Notes: generated by a model not told the origin, from the sequence alone. A stretch of DNA of 64,000 nt from Cohnella baijiui (GCF_020731285.1 NZ_JAJFOW010000027.1:1-64000), one strand, 5' to 3'; shown: positions 40,883-50,377, numbered from the stretch's first letter. Numbers and translations: made by a program.

Positions 40883-41954
40883 GCGGCGCGGAATGGGCAT
40901 TCGGGGGAAGTGGCTGGGTTCGCTGACGCTGAGCTTGATCGTCGGGTTCGTCGTATCCTGGCTGACCCCGAGTTTTTTTGGCACCCCCTACGGCGTCGTG
41001 TTGCAATTTTTGCCGTTGGCGACGTTTTTCGCCGCGTTTTTTTTCACCTACTTCTTGCTGACCCGGCCTTTCATTCGCTATCTCGAAAAACTCGGCCAGG
41101 AGTTGAATGTGCTCGCCGGCGGCAATCTGAGCCACCGCGTTCCGGTGCTGCGGCAGGACGAGCTGAGCGAAGTCGCCGTCAACATCAACGCGATGGCCGA
41201 ACGGCTCGAAACGCAAATCGAGAAGGAGCGGCGCGAGGAGAAGGCCAAAATGGACCTGATTACCGGCCTGTCGCACGATCTTCGTACACCGCTGACGAGC
41301 ATCGTCGGTTACTTGGGGCTGCTGAAGAGCCGTTCGGATCTGGACGAGGCCGAGCGCGAGCGGATCGTGGACAATGCGGAAAACAAAGCGCGGCAGCTGA
41401 AAACGCTGATCGACGATTTGTTCGAATATACGAGGCTGACGACCGGAGAAACGGACTTGCGGCCGCTGGCGTTCGATATTCGCGCACTCGCGGCGCAAAT
41501 GGCGACCGAGTTCGAGCCGCTTGCCGCCGAGCGCGGCGTCGCCGTCCGCTTGCGGCTGACGGATTGCGACTCGGCTCCCGTCTTCGCGGAGCCGGATCGC
41601 ATCCGGCGAGCGCTCGACAATCTGCTCATGAACGCCCTGAAGTTCAGCGACAAGCCCGGCGAGATCGCCATCGCGGTCGCGGTGGACGCGGAAGGCGCGG
41701 AGGTCGCGGTAACCAATCGCGGAACGCCCATCACGGCGGAGCAGGAGAAGCTATTGTTCGATCGGTTCTACAAGGCGGACGCCTCCCGTTCGGGGGACGG
41801 CATTCAGCCAGGCGCCGGACTCGGATTGACGATCGCCCGGCAAATCGCGGAGCTGCACGGCGGCACCGTCCGGCTCGACCACGAGGCGGGCAGCTTCACG
41901 TTCGCGTTGTGGCTGCCGCTGGATCGCCGATCCCCCAATTATTTCCCCTCATAA
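40875..41954 (+). CDS. Sensor histidine kinase
   Basis: 359 residues, TTG start inside the last codons of the response regulator gene. Two closely spaced helices (WLGSLTLSLIVGFVVSWL and LPLATFFAAFFFTYFLL) leave almost no extracellular domain, so it probably senses the membrane or a membrane partner. HAMP is followed by the H-box LSHDLRTPLTSIVGY, N-box NLLMNALKFS, and a G-box GAGLGLTIARQIAELHGG. The short-loop architecture resembles VanS and other intramembrane-sensing kinases, but a vancomycin role is not supported because no van genes adjoin. Downstream lies the spoVA cluster. Confidence 0.92.
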   Translation: MSKRRGMGIRGKWLGSLTLSLIVGFVVSWLTPSFFGTPYGVVLQFLPLATFFAAFFFTYFLLTRPFIRYLEKLGQELNVLAGGNLSHRVPVLRQDELSEVAVNINAMAERLETQIEKERREEKAKMDLITGLSHDLRTPLTSIVGYLGLLKSRSDLDEAERERIVDNAENKARQLKTLIDDLFEYTRLTTGETDLRPLAFDIRALAAQMATEFEPLAAERGVAVRLRLTDCDSAPVFAEPDRIRRALDNLLMNALKFSDKPGEIAIAVAVDAEGAEVAVTNRGTPITAEQEKLLFDRFYKADASRSGDGIQPGAGLGLTIARQIAELHGGTVRLDHEAGSFTFALWLPLDRRSPNYFPS

Positions 41955-42022
41955 ACGCCCCCTCTCCTGACCAATAATGATTGGGACGACATGTTCCATT
42001 TGGAAGGGGGGACCTTCGCAAG

Positions 42023-42520
42023 ATGACCACCAATGAAATGAACAAAGGCGGTTCGCCTGCCTACAAGCCGGTCTCGATGACCCCCAAAGAGTACAAGCAG
42101 TTCGCCAAAAAGCGGGAGCCGTCCCGCTCCGTCGGGCGCAACTGCTTGCGTGCGTTTCTGGTCGGCGGCCTGATCTGCCTGATCGGCGAAGGGGTTCAGC
42201 AATTTTTCATGGCCGCGTTCCACATGTCGAACCGCGAGGCGAGCAATCCAACCGTGGCGACGATGATCCTGATCTCGGTCATCCTGACCTGCCTGGGCGT
42301 GTACGACAAAATCGCCCAGTGGGCCGGCGCGGGCAGCGCCGTGCCGGTGACGGGGTTCGCCAATTCGATGGCTTCGGCCGCGATCGAGCACCGCAGCGAA
42401 GGACTGGTGCTGGGCGTCGGCGCCAACATGTTTAAGCTCGCGGGCTCCGTCATCGTGTTCGGGACGGTGGCGGCGTTTTTCGTCGGCATCATCAGCTGGC
42501 TGATCGGAGTGTGGCGGTAA
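42023..42520 (+). CDS. spoVAC: Stage V sporulation protein AC
   Basis: 165 residues from the ATG after GGAAGGGGGG. Family features are MTPKEYKQFAKKREPSRS, the first helix CLRAFLVGGLICLIGEGVQQ, GVYDKIAQWAGAGSAVPVTG, and a last helix VIVFGTVAAFFVGIISWLI. SpoVAC is part of the channel in the inner spore membrane that moves calcium-dipicolinate and is mechanosensitive in Bacillus. Its TAA shares its last base with the spoVAD ATG. Forespore (SigG) expression is expected but I could not identify a clear promoter. Confidence 0.95.
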   Translation: MTTNEMNKGGSPAYKPVSMTPKEYKQFAKKREPSRSVGRNCLRAFLVGGLICLIGEGVQQFFMAAFHMSNREASNPTVATMILISVILTCLGVYDKIAQWAGAGSAVPVTGFANSMASAAIEHRSEGLVLGVGANMFKLAGSVIVFGTVAAFFVGIISWLIGVWR

Positions 42521-43524
42521 TGCTGCGCGGCAGACGGACCTGGATGTTCGATCGGCCGCCGGTCATCCTGGCGACGGGTACCGTGGTCGGGCCGGACGAG
42601 GGCGAAGGACCGCTCGCCGCCGATTTCGATCTGGTTCATCCGGACATGGAGCTCCAGCAGCCGAGCTGGGAGAAGGCGGAGCGGGCCTTTCTGGAACAGG
42701 CTTCGGATATCGCCGTGTCTTCCGCCAAGCTGTCCAAGGATAAGATCAACTTTTACGTCGGCGGCGATCTGATCAATCAAATCATCAGCAGCACCTTCGC
42801 GGCGCGGACGCTGGGCGCCCCGTATTTGGGCGTCTTTGGCGCCTGCTCGACCTCGATGGAGTCGCTCGCGCTCGCCTCGCTGATCGTCTCGTCCGGCGCG
42901 GGCGACTACGTGCTGGCCGGCACGAGCAGCCACAACTGCACCGCCGAAAAGCAGTTCCGCTATCCGACCGAATACGGCTCCCAGAAACCTCCGACCGCCC
43001 AGTATACGGTGACGGGCGCGGGGGCCGCCGTCGTCGGCCGGACGGGACAAGGGCCGAAAATTACGTCCGCCACGATCGGCAAAATCGTGGATCTCGGCAT
43101 CAAGGATCCGTTCAACATGGGGGCGGCGATGGCGCCCGCTGCGGTGGATACGATCCAGTCCCACCTCGAGGAGACCGGCCGGAAGCCGGGGGATTACGAC
43201 CTGATCGTCACGGGAGACCTGGCGGGCGTCGGCCACCCGATCGCGGCCGAGATGCTCAGACGCAACGGCGTGCCGATCGGGGATACGCAATTTCTCGACT
43301 GCGGGCTGATGATCTACGACGTCGCCAAGCAGAAGGTGCAAGCGGGCGGCAGCGGCTGCGCCTGTTCGGCGACCGTCACGTACGGGCATCTGCTGAAGCG
43401 CATGGCGAAAGGCGAGCTGGGGCGCATCCTAGTCGTTGCTACGGGGGCGCTGCTCAGCCCGTTGTCCTACCAGCAAGGCGAGACGATCCCGTGCATCGCG
43501 CACGCCGTCTCGATCGAAGCCTAA
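42520..43524 (+). CDS. spoVAD: Stage V sporulation protein AD
   Basis: 334 residues with the thiolase-like fold of SpoVAD, the dipicolinate-binding member of the spore channel. Conserved segments are GRRTWMFDRPPVILATGTVV, PYLGVFGACSTSMESLALAS, YVLAGTSSHNCTAEKQFRYP, and GGSGCACSATVTYGHLLKRM. The start is the ATG sharing a base with the spoVAC stop. spoVAA, AB and AF are not adjacent, and the AC-AD-AE core alone is common outside Bacillus. Confidence 0.96.
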   Translation: MLRGRRTWMFDRPPVILATGTVVGPDEGEGPLAADFDLVHPDMELQQPSWEKAERAFLEQASDIAVSSAKLSKDKINFYVGGDLINQIISSTFAARTLGAPYLGVFGACSTSMESLALASLIVSSGAGDYVLAGTSSHNCTAEKQFRYPTEYGSQKPPTAQYTVTGAGAAVVGRTGQGPKITSATIGKIVDLGIKDPFNMGAAMAPAAVDTIQSHLEETGRKPGDYDLIVTGDLAGVGHPIAAEMLRRNGVPIGDTQFLDCGLMIYDVAKQKVQAGGSGCACSATVTYGHLLKRMAKGELGRILVVATGALLSPLSYQQGETIPCIAHAVSIEA

Positions 43525-43551
43525 CCACTTGGCGGAAGGAGGCAAGCGAAC

Positions 43552-43902
43552 ATGCAGTATTTGTGGGCATTTGTGATCGGAGGCGCCATCTGCCTCGTCG
43601 GTCAGCTGCTCTTCGATTGGGCGAAGCTGACGCCCGCGCATACGATGGCGACGCTCGTCGTAGCCGGGGCGATCATCGACGGCCTGGGCTGGTACGACCC
43701 GCTTATCGACTTCGCGGGCGCCGGGGCGACCGTGCCGATCACCAGCTTCGGCAACGCGCTCGTCCACGGATCGCTGACCGACATGCAGCGCGACGGATGG
43801 ATCGGCGTCATTACCGGCATCTTCAAGATGACGAGTGCAGGCATCTCCGCGGCGATCGTCTTTTCGTTCCTCGCGGCGCTCGTCGTCAAGCCGAAGGGCT
43901 GA
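43552..43902 (+). CDS. spoVAE: Stage V sporulation protein AE (SpoVAEb type)
   Basis: 116 residues, nearly all membrane helices (LWAFVIGGAICLVGQLLFDW, then MATLVVAGAIIDGLGWYD). GAGATVPITSFGNALVHG and the C-terminal ISAAIVFSFLAALVVKP match the SpoVAEb protein, third part of the dipicolinate channel. It resembles spoVAC in its GxGxxVPVT-like region (GATVPITSFGN against GSAVPVTGFAN), reflecting a shared fold. The ATG follows GGAAGGAGG. A terminator ends the cluster. Confidence 0.94.
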   Translation: MQYLWAFVIGGAICLVGQLLFDWAKLTPAHTMATLVVAGAIIDGLGWYDPLIDFAGAGATVPITSFGNALVHGSLTDMQRDGWIGVITGIFKMTSAGISAAIVFSFLAALVVKPKG

Positions 43903-44022
43903 CGCGCGGCAATAGTTTCGTCTCGGGCGGCCGCAGCGGCGGCTCCGCCCGGCGTCTTTTCGTCGATAATCGGACCTTTCGCAACTTCGCAAAGCGACGT
44001 TTCCCTCTCCGACACCCGCAAG

Positions 44023-44058
44023 AGCCGATTCCGGGCCAAGCCCGAATTGGCTTTTTTT
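44023..44058 (+). terminator. Terminator after the spoVA cluster
   Basis: AGCCGATTCCGGGC pairs with GCCCGAATTGGCT (one mismatch, one G-T) and is followed by seven T residues. Confidence 0.9.
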
Positions 44059-44084
44059 CTATGTTTATTTGTAGGAATACTAAA

Positions 44085-44114
44085 TTGTAGAAACTCTCCT
44101 AGATCAGGTATAAT
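44085..44114 (+). promoter_or_regulatory. Probable promoter of the MoxR operon
   Basis: TTGTAG at 44085 and perfect TATAAT at 44109 with an 18-base spacer, 50 bases upstream of the MoxR start and after the spoVA terminator. Confidence 0.65.
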
Positions 44115-44163
44115 TGAAGGTAGTTTCGACATGACTAGGCAAGATTCCGTAGGAGGGACCGGA

Positions 44164-45117
44164 ATGGAACAACAGAGCGCGATGCAAATGCTGGATCATA
44201 TCAGGCAGAATATGGAATCTTGTATTTACGGCAAAAAGGAAGAAATCGCTTGGCTGCTGACCGCGCTCGTCGCAGGCGGCCACGTGCTGATCGAGGACGT
44301 GCCGGGCACCGGCAAAACCCAGCTCGTCAAGGCATTGGCGAGGTCCATCGGCGGCACGTTCCATCGGATTCAGTGCAACCCGGACCTGCTGCCCACGGAT
44401 ATTACAGGCGTCTCTATATATCATCCCAAACAAGAAGAATTCGTCTTCCGTCCCGGGCCGGTCATGGCCCACGTGCTGCTCGCCGACGAGATCAACCGGG
44501 CGACGACGAAGACCCAATCCGCGCTGCTGGAAGCGATGGAGGAGCGGCACGTGTCGGTGGACGGCGTGACGTACGCGCTGCCCGCGCCGTTCGTGCTGTT
44601 CGCCACGCAAAACCCGATCGAGTTCGAAGGTACGTACAGCTTGCCTGAAGCGCAGCTGGACCGGTTTCTGATGAAAATCTCGCTCGGCTACCCGGACGAA
44701 GCGTCGGAGAAACGGCTCGTACTCGAACCTGGCACGTCCCGCGCGGCGGAGCAGCTGGCCGCAGTCGCCCAGGCGTCCGACATCGTCGACATCCAGAAGC
44801 TTGCCGAGAAGGTGCACCTCGACGGCAGCGTCGTCGACTACCTCGTCGGTTTGATCCGGGGCACGCGCCAGCATCCGTCCGTGCTGCTCGGCGCGAGCCC
44901 CCGCGCATCGGTTGCGATGGCGGCGTGCGCCAAGGCGTACGCCTTCCTGAACCACCGCAACTTCGTCTTGCCCGACGACATCAAGGCGACGGCGCCGCTC
45001 GTGCTGAGCCATCGCCTGCATCTTCGCTCCGAGGCGAGGATGCAGGGAGCCACGACGACGAGCGTGCTGCAGGACGTCCTGCGGCAGCTGCCGGTGCCTG
45101 TCGCGATGGAGCGCTGA
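44164..45117 (+). CDS. MoxR family AAA+ ATPase
   Basis: 317 residues. Walker A is EDVPGTGKTQLVK near residue 44, Walker B LLADEINRATTKTQSALLEAM, and sensor 1 FVLFATQNPIEFEGTYSLPE, all in the AAA_3 form. The ATG follows TAGGAGGG. MoxR ATPases act as chaperones that activate a partner complex. Here it leads an operon with DUF58 and transglutaminase genes, a common trio whose exact substrate is unknown but which is linked to envelope proteins. Confidence 0.94.
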   Translation: MEQQSAMQMLDHIRQNMESCIYGKKEEIAWLLTALVAGGHVLIEDVPGTGKTQLVKALARSIGGTFHRIQCNPDLLPTDITGVSIYHPKQEEFVFRPGPVMAHVLLADEINRATTKTQSALLEAMEERHVSVDGVTYALPAPFVLFATQNPIEFEGTYSLPEAQLDRFLMKISLGYPDEASEKRLVLEPGTSRAAEQLAAVAQASDIVDIQKLAEKVHLDGSVVDYLVGLIRGTRQHPSVLLGASPRASVAMAACAKAYAFLNHRNFVLPDDIKATAPLVLSHRLHLRSEARMQGATTTSVLQDVLRQLPVPVAMER

Positions 45118-45119
45118 CG

Positions 45120-46361
45120 ATGCGGCGGATTCCGATCCCGCGGTTCGGGTGGGTTTGTTCCGTCCTGTATGTGGCTTCTTTGCTGTTCGTCGTATTTCAG
45201 GGCGGCAAGACGTCGCTCATGCTGTTCGTCATGATCAACGCGCTCGGGCTTTATCTGCTTCTCGGACGATGGAGCGGCATCGGCGGCGTCAAGGGCGTGC
45301 GCTCGGTGGAGGGCTTGTCCGGCACGATGGGGATGCTGTCCGCCGGCTCGCGCATTCGGGTTCGGCTGCAGATGCAGGTGCCGGGCTTCTGGCCGCTCCC
45401 CTACGTCATCGTGCGCGAAAAGCTCGCGCGCGTCACCGGGAGCGAGACGCAGGATTACGAGCTGAGCTTCGTGCCGGATTACCGTCGGCGCGGCGCGATC
45501 GTCTACGAGACGGCCCCGCTGCGGCGCGGACGTTATCAATTTCTGGCGACCCGCTGCTCGACGCGCGATATTTTCGGATTGTTCGAGCACAAGGGAACGT
45601 TTTCGGAGCCGCTCGCGCTCCGCGTCATGCCCCGCACGATCGACCTGCAGGAATGGCGTCACATGAAGCGGTCCCGCACCGGCGCGTTCCAGCAAAAGGT
45701 TACGTCCCTTTGGGCGAAGGAGACGACCCAGATCGACGGGGTGCGCGAATATATCCGCGGCGACCGGATGTCCCGCATCCACTGGAACGCGACAGCCCGG
45801 ACGGGGCAGTGGAAGTCCAAAGAATACGAGCGGGAGGCGCTGCCGCGATTCGTCCTCGTCCTCGACTGCGGGGAGAACGCCTACCGAACGGCCGAAGGAT
45901 TCGAGCTCGCGGTATCCGTCGCTGCCTCGCTGCTGGACCTGGCGCTTCGCCGGGGCATGCCGGTCGGCTTCGTCTCGGCCGGCGCCCGTCGGGCTTGGTT
46001 CGGTGCCGGCCGGGCGCCCGTGACGCGGGAGCAGATCATGGATCACCTGATCGACATCGAGGCCGACGGCCGGGACGGCGTCGGCGAAGTGCTGCACGAG
46101 GCCGCCGCGCGGTTCGAAACCGGCGCCAATCTGGTGCTGATCAGCCCCGATACCGGAGAGGCGACCGCGCAGGCGCTTGAAGCGCTGGACGGACGCCGGA
46201 TCGGTCCGAGCCACGTGCACATCGCCGAGCGCGCGCCGACGCCCGAAGAGTCCAAGCGGCTCGCCCAATGGAGCCGGGTGTTCCAGGCGCAGCACTGGGA
46301 GCTCTGCTCCGTCGCCCGCCTGGAGGATCTGCCGCGCGCGATGGAGGCGGGTTCGGCATGA
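45120..46361 (+). CDS. DUF58 domain protein
   Basis: 413 residues. Two N-terminal helices (LYVASLLFVVFQGG and SLMLFVMINALGLYLLLG) anchor the protein. A beta-rich section follows (YRRRGAIVYETAPLRRGRYQ), then the DUF58 signature REYIRGDRMSRIHWNATART and a von Willebrand A-like part (FVLVLDCGENAYRTAEGFEL). The Asp-Cys-Gly at the MIDAS-like site replaces the usual DxSxS, so metal binding is uncertain. It starts two bases after the MoxR stop and overlaps the next gene by four bases, so all three are coupled. Confidence 0.9.
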   Translation: MRRIPIPRFGWVCSVLYVASLLFVVFQGGKTSLMLFVMINALGLYLLLGRWSGIGGVKGVRSVEGLSGTMGMLSAGSRIRVRLQMQVPGFWPLPYVIVREKLARVTGSETQDYELSFVPDYRRRGAIVYETAPLRRGRYQFLATRCSTRDIFGLFEHKGTFSEPLALRVMPRTIDLQEWRHMKRSRTGAFQQKVTSLWAKETTQIDGVREYIRGDRMSRIHWNATARTGQWKSKEYEREALPRFVLVLDCGENAYRTAEGFELAVSVAASLLDLALRRGMPVGFVSAGARRAWFGAGRAPVTREQIMDHLIDIEADGRDGVGEVLHEAAARFETGANLVLISPDTGEATAQALEALDGRRIGPSHVHIAERAPTPEESKRLAQWSRVFQAQHWELCSVARLEDLPRAMEAGSA

Positions 46362-48607
46362 GCACGACGACCTTGAAGCCGACCCGTCCCCTCGAATCGC
46401 GATTCTGGCGCAAGCTCGTCCTGGAACGGCTGCACCGGCTGTTCGCCATCGTGATCGTGCTGCAGCTGGTCCAGTGCTTCCACGATTACTGGTGGGAGGA
46501 GACGTACGCCGTCATTTACGCTACGCTGGGCGTCGTGGCGGTGACCGAGCTGCTGATCAGCCGGTCCTACTTTGCCCGCCTAGGGATGCAGATCTTGACG
46601 GTGCTGCTCGCGACGGTCACCTATACGCCGTTCCATTGGTACGGCTGGCCGGAGAGCTGGCGGGACGGAGAGGCGGTGCGCCACTTCCTCAGCTGGCATG
46701 CCGAGCAGCTGCATCCGTACGTCGAGATCGCAGCCTGCGTCGTCCTGGCCGTTCATTATTTGTCGGCCTGGGGAACGACGCGCGGCCGCGCGATCCTGCT
46801 GCTCCTGTGTTCGATCGTTGTGATGGCCGGGGTAGATTCGTTTTTTCCGTTCGAGCTGTGGACGAATATCGCCTGGACGGTGCTGGCGGGGCTCGGCTGG
46901 CTCGTCGTCCTTCATCTCCGGCAGCTGCGCGACCGGCACTACGACAGTTGGTCCGCCTTGGCCGAGCGGCCGCTCGAGCTTGCCATACCCGCGGTGCTCG
47001 TCATCGGCTTGCTCATGCTGGCGGGAATCGCCGTGCCGCGCGCCCCTGTACTCCTGGAGGACCCGTACACGATCTGGCTGGAATCGCAGAACAAGGAAGT
47101 GCCCGCCTTCGCGGGAGAGGGCGGCTATCTGAGCAACGGCAGCAGCGTCTCCGGCGGCCCGTCCGGCTCTTCCAAATCCGGCTACGGACGCAACGATTCG
47201 AAGATCGGCGGCGGGTTCCAGTTCGACTATTCCCCCGTCATGCAGGTCACGACCGACCAGAAGTCCTATTGGCGCGGGGAAAGCAAGTCGGTTTATACCG
47301 GCCAAGGATGGACCGACCGCAAGGGAACGCCAACGACGCCGGTCACGCCCGGCGAAGTGCCGCTGCCGATGGACCCGCCAAGGCCCGCCGGCGCCGAAAC
47401 GAAAATGGTGTCGCAAACGTTCACGCTGCTGCGCAAAGAGCGCATCCCGGTTCTATTCGCGGCCGGTGCGGCGCGTACGGTGAACGAGCTGCAGGGCGTC
47501 GGCGGCAGCGCCAAGCTAACCTGGAACCCCGAAGAATGGGAGCTCAAGTTCCAGAGGCCGGTCCAACCCGACTCGTATACCGTCACGTCCGAGGTGCTCG
47601 TGCTGGATGCGGCCAAGCTTCGCGAAACGAAGGCCGGCGGAGCGGGCGACGGCTACGATACCGACCCTTACATGCAGCTGCCCGATTCGCTGCCGGAACG
47701 GGTCGTCCATCTGGCCAAGGAAGCGACCGCGACCGGAACGAACGACTATGACCGCGCCAAACTGCTGGAGCGCTATTTGCAGCTCAACTATCCTTATACG
47801 AATTCGCCGGACACGAGCCGGCAGAAAAGCAGCGACGTGGTAGACGCTTTCCTCTTCGAAATCAAAGAAGGCTACTGCGACTACTATTCGACGGCGTTCG
47901 TCGTCATGGCCCGCTCGCTGGGACTCCCCGCCCGCTGGGTCAAAGGCTACACGTCCGGCTATAACCCGCAAGACAACGAAAACCTGAGAATGGGCGGCCC
48001 GTACGTGCCGGACCCGAACGGCGCGGGCACGTACACGGTCCGCAACTCGGACGCGCACTCCTGGGCCGAGATTTACTTCGAAGGCACCGGCTGGGTGCCG
48101 TTCGAGCCGACCGCGGGCTTCAGCGTGCCGCAGCCGATCCACCAGGACGCGCTGCCGGACTACGAGCCGACCGCGCCGAACGCGAATGACGGCGCGGACG
48201 CCGAACCCGCCTCGGGCGGAGGAGGCTCCGGCTGGATCGGGATCGCTTCGGCGATCGTCGGCGGGCTCGCCGTGCTCTCCGTTCTCGTCTGGTTGCTGCT
48301 TCGCCGCCGTTCCTGGAACGACGTCTGGCAGCAGGTTCGCTACCGCGGCGCGACGCCGAACCAGCGGATCGTCCGCGAGATGGAGCGCCTGCTCGCCTAC
48401 CTGAACCGCCGCGGCCTGAAGCGGCAGTCGCACGACACGCTGCGCGAGTCGTTCGCGCGGTGGGGCGGCAAGTTCGCCTCGCTGCGGGCGGATCTCGACG
48501 GCGTGCTGCAGCGGTTCGAGAACGCCCGCTACGGCGGGCAGGCCGGCCAGGAATCCGACTTTCAGCAGTTCTCGCAGCTCGCGGCCAAGATCCGCAAATC
48601 GCTCTAA
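46358..48607 (+). CDS. Membrane-bound transglutaminase-like protein (TgpA type)
   Basis: 749 residues. Several N-terminal helices (DUF3488-like part, to about residue 230) precede an extracellular region with Ser/Gly-rich linker and a transglutaminase core. The catalytic cysteine is in GYCDYYSTAFVVMARSLG (Cys507) and the histidine in NSDAHSWAEIYF (His567). The third position, usually Asp, is Glu in GWVPFEPTAGF, which is frequent in this subfamily. A last helix near residue 630 and a cytoplasmic DUF4129-like tail follow. With MoxR and DUF58 it forms an envelope-related operon; substrate unknown. Confidence 0.9.
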   Translation: MSTTTLKPTRPLESRFWRKLVLERLHRLFAIVIVLQLVQCFHDYWWEETYAVIYATLGVVAVTELLISRSYFARLGMQILTVLLATVTYTPFHWYGWPESWRDGEAVRHFLSWHAEQLHPYVEIAACVVLAVHYLSAWGTTRGRAILLLLCSIVVMAGVDSFFPFELWTNIAWTVLAGLGWLVVLHLRQLRDRHYDSWSALAERPLELAIPAVLVIGLLMLAGIAVPRAPVLLEDPYTIWLESQNKEVPAFAGEGGYLSNGSSVSGGPSGSSKSGYGRNDSKIGGGFQFDYSPVMQVTTDQKSYWRGESKSVYTGQGWTDRKGTPTTPVTPGEVPLPMDPPRPAGAETKMVSQTFTLLRKERIPVLFAAGAARTVNELQGVGGSAKLTWNPEEWELKFQRPVQPDSYTVTSEVLVLDAAKLRETKAGGAGDGYDTDPYMQLPDSLPERVVHLAKEATATGTNDYDRAKLLERYLQLNYPYTNSPDTSRQKSSDVVDAFLFEIKEGYCDYYSTAFVVMARSLGLPARWVKGYTSGYNPQDNENLRMGGPYVPDPNGAGTYTVRNSDAHSWAEIYFEGTGWVPFEPTAGFSVPQPIHQDALPDYEPTAPNANDGADAEPASGGGGSGWIGIASAIVGGLAVLSVLVWLLLRRRSWNDVWQQVRYRGATPNQRIVREMERLLAYLNRRGLKRQSHDTLRESFARWGGKFASLRADLDGVLQRFENARYGGQAGQESDFQQFSQLAAKIRKSL

Positions 48608-48609
48608 CG

Positions 48610-48648
48610 AACGGGAAAGCCTCGCGCGTCGCGGGCTTTCCCGTTTTT
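48610..48648 (+). terminator. Terminator of the MoxR operon
   Basis: AACGGGAAAGCC and CGCG pair with CGCG and GGCTTTCCCGTT, followed by TTT, directly after the transglutaminase stop. Confidence 0.9.
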
Positions 48649-48711
48649 GCAAGGCGGGGCGGGGTGTGGTATATTTTGATCAATCATGATAGAGACGGGA
48701 GCTTCCAAAGG

Positions 48712-49236
48712 ATGTTTCAACGCCTGTTGCCGCATCAGATCGTCAACACCGTATACGATATCGATCTGCCGAAGCTGAAGGCGGACGGCGTACGCGGCAT
48801 CATTACCGACCTGGACAATACCTTGGTCGGCGCCAAGACGCCGCTCGCGACGCCCGAGCTGATCGCCTGGCTGGACAAAGTCAAGCAAGACGGCTTTCAA
48901 GTCGTCGTCCTGTCCAACAATAACAGCGCCCGCGTCTCGAAGTTCGCGGAGCCGCTCGGCATTCCATTTATCCCGGCCGCGCGCAAGCCGTTCAGCAAGG
49001 CGTTCCGCGAGGCGCTCCGCCTCTTGGACCTCGCGCCCGAGCAAGCGGTCGTCGTAGGCGACCAAATGATGACCGACGTCTTCGGAGGGCGGCGAATGGG
49101 ACTGCATACCATCCTCGTCACGCCGATCGCGATCGGAGAGGAAGGCTGGGGCACCCGCATCAACCGCCGCATCGAGAAGATCGCATTAGCCCGCCTCCGG
49201 AGGCAGGGCCTGTGGCCGAACAAGGAGGAACGCTAG
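48712..49236 (+). CDS. yqeG: YqeG family HAD IIIA-type phosphatase
   Basis: 174 residues. HAD motifs: GIITDLDNTLVGAK (nucleophile Asp), VVVLSNNNSARVSKF (motif II), ARKPFSKAFREALRLL (Lys) and VVVGDQMMTDVFGGRRMGL (acidic pair). YqeG proteins are related to phosphatidylglycerophosphate phosphatase GEP4, so a lipid phosphate substrate is plausible. The ATG lies after GGGAGC with a loose spacing. It begins the yqeGH-aroE-yqeI-nadD-yqeK-rsfS block found in the same order in B. subtilis. Confidence 0.93.
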   Translation: MFQRLLPHQIVNTVYDIDLPKLKADGVRGIITDLDNTLVGAKTPLATPELIAWLDKVKQDGFQVVVLSNNNSARVSKFAEPLGIPFIPAARKPFSKAFREALRLLDLAPEQAVVVGDQMMTDVFGGRRMGLHTILVTPIAIGEEGWGTRINRRIEKIALARLRRQGLWPNKEER

Positions 49237-49238
49237 AT

Positions 49239-50360
49239 TTGCCTGAAACTCAAATGAACGCCAACAAATGCGCTGGCTGCGGCGTCGCGCTGCAGATTGA
49301 GGACGCCGGACGTCCGGGCTTCGTGCCGGAGGCCGCGCGCGAGCGCGATCCGGTCATCTGCCAGCGCTGTTTCCGAATCAAACACTACAACGACGCTTCG
49401 TCGGTCGCCATCGACCAGGACGATTTTTTGCGTTTGCTGGGCGGCATCGCCCAAACCGACAGCCTCGTCGTGCACATCGTGGACCTGTTCGATTTCGAAG
49501 GAAGCATGATCTCCGGCCTGCAGCGGTTCGTAGGACATAATCCGGTGCTGCTCGTCGTGAACAAGATCGACCTGCTGCCCCGGGTGACGAACTGGAACCG
49601 GCTGCGCAACTGGGTGCAGCGCCAGGCGAAGGCGAACGGCCTGAAGGTCGCCGACATCGTGCTGTGCAGCGCGCGGCGCAAGCTCGGCTTCGACCGCGTC
49701 GTCGAAGCGATCGCCGAGCTGCGCGGCGACCGCGACGTCTACGTCGTCGGCGCGACGAACGTCGGCAAGAGCACGCTGGTGAACCGGCTCATCTCCGACT
49801 ACAGCGATCTGGAGCGCGAGCTGACCGTGTCCCGCTACCCGGGCACGACGCTCGACGCCGTCCATATCCCGCTCGACGACGGGCACGCCATCATCGATAC
49901 GCCGGGCATCGTCTACAAATCCCGGCTCAGCGAGGTCATTCCGCGGGAAGCGCTGCAGGCGCTGCTGCCGGACAAGCCGCTGAAGCCGCTCACTTACCAA
50001 TTCTATGAACCGCAGACGCTGTTCTTCGGCGGGCTCGCCCGCTTCGACTTCCTGGAGGGCCAGCGTCAGTCGTTTACGGCTTACGTTTCTCCGGGCATTC
50101 CCGTCCACCGCACCAAGCGGGAGCGCGCGGACGCCCTCTACGAGAATCACCGCGGCGAGATGCTGTCTCCGCCGTCGAAGGCGGACCTGGACGAGATGCC
50201 GCCGCTCGCGCGGCATACGCTGCGCATCCCGCCGGGAGCGCCCCAGGACATCGTCATATCCGGCCTCGGCTGGATCGCGGCCAACGGCACGGAAGGCGCC
50301 GTCGTCGACGTTTATGCGCCAAAAGGCATCAAGGTTCTGCTGCGGGAATCGATCCTGTGA
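49239..50360 (+). CDS. yqeH: Ribosome biogenesis GTPase YqeH
   Basis: 373 residues from a TTG two bases after the yqeG stop, with AAGGAGG inside that gene. The N-terminal zinc finger is CAGC with CQRC about 30 residues later. The circularly permuted GTPase has NKID first (LLVVNKIDLLPRV), then GATNVGKSTLVNRL (G1) and DTPGI (G3). The C-terminal domain follows. YqeH takes part in 30S subunit assembly. An ATG further in (MNANKCAGC) is an alternative start. Confidence 0.95.
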   Translation: MPETQMNANKCAGCGVALQIEDAGRPGFVPEAARERDPVICQRCFRIKHYNDASSVAIDQDDFLRLLGGIAQTDSLVVHIVDLFDFEGSMISGLQRFVGHNPVLLVVNKIDLLPRVTNWNRLRNWVQRQAKANGLKVADIVLCSARRKLGFDRVVEAIAELRGDRDVYVVGATNVGKSTLVNRLISDYSDLERELTVSRYPGTTLDAVHIPLDDGHAIIDTPGIVYKSRLSEVIPREALQALLPDKPLKPLTYQFYEPQTLFFGGLARFDFLEGQRQSFTAYVSPGIPVHRTKRERADALYENHRGEMLSPPSKADLDEMPPLARHTLRIPPGAPQDIVISGLGWIAANGTEGAVVDVYAPKGIKVLLRESIL

Positions 50361-50377
50361 CGGGAGGAGTGGGGCAA

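Noticed and set aside
40193..41954. VanRS glycopeptide resistance system
   Set aside because: The kinase has a VanS-like short loop, but no vanH/A/X or related genes adjoin; kept as an unassigned two-component pair.
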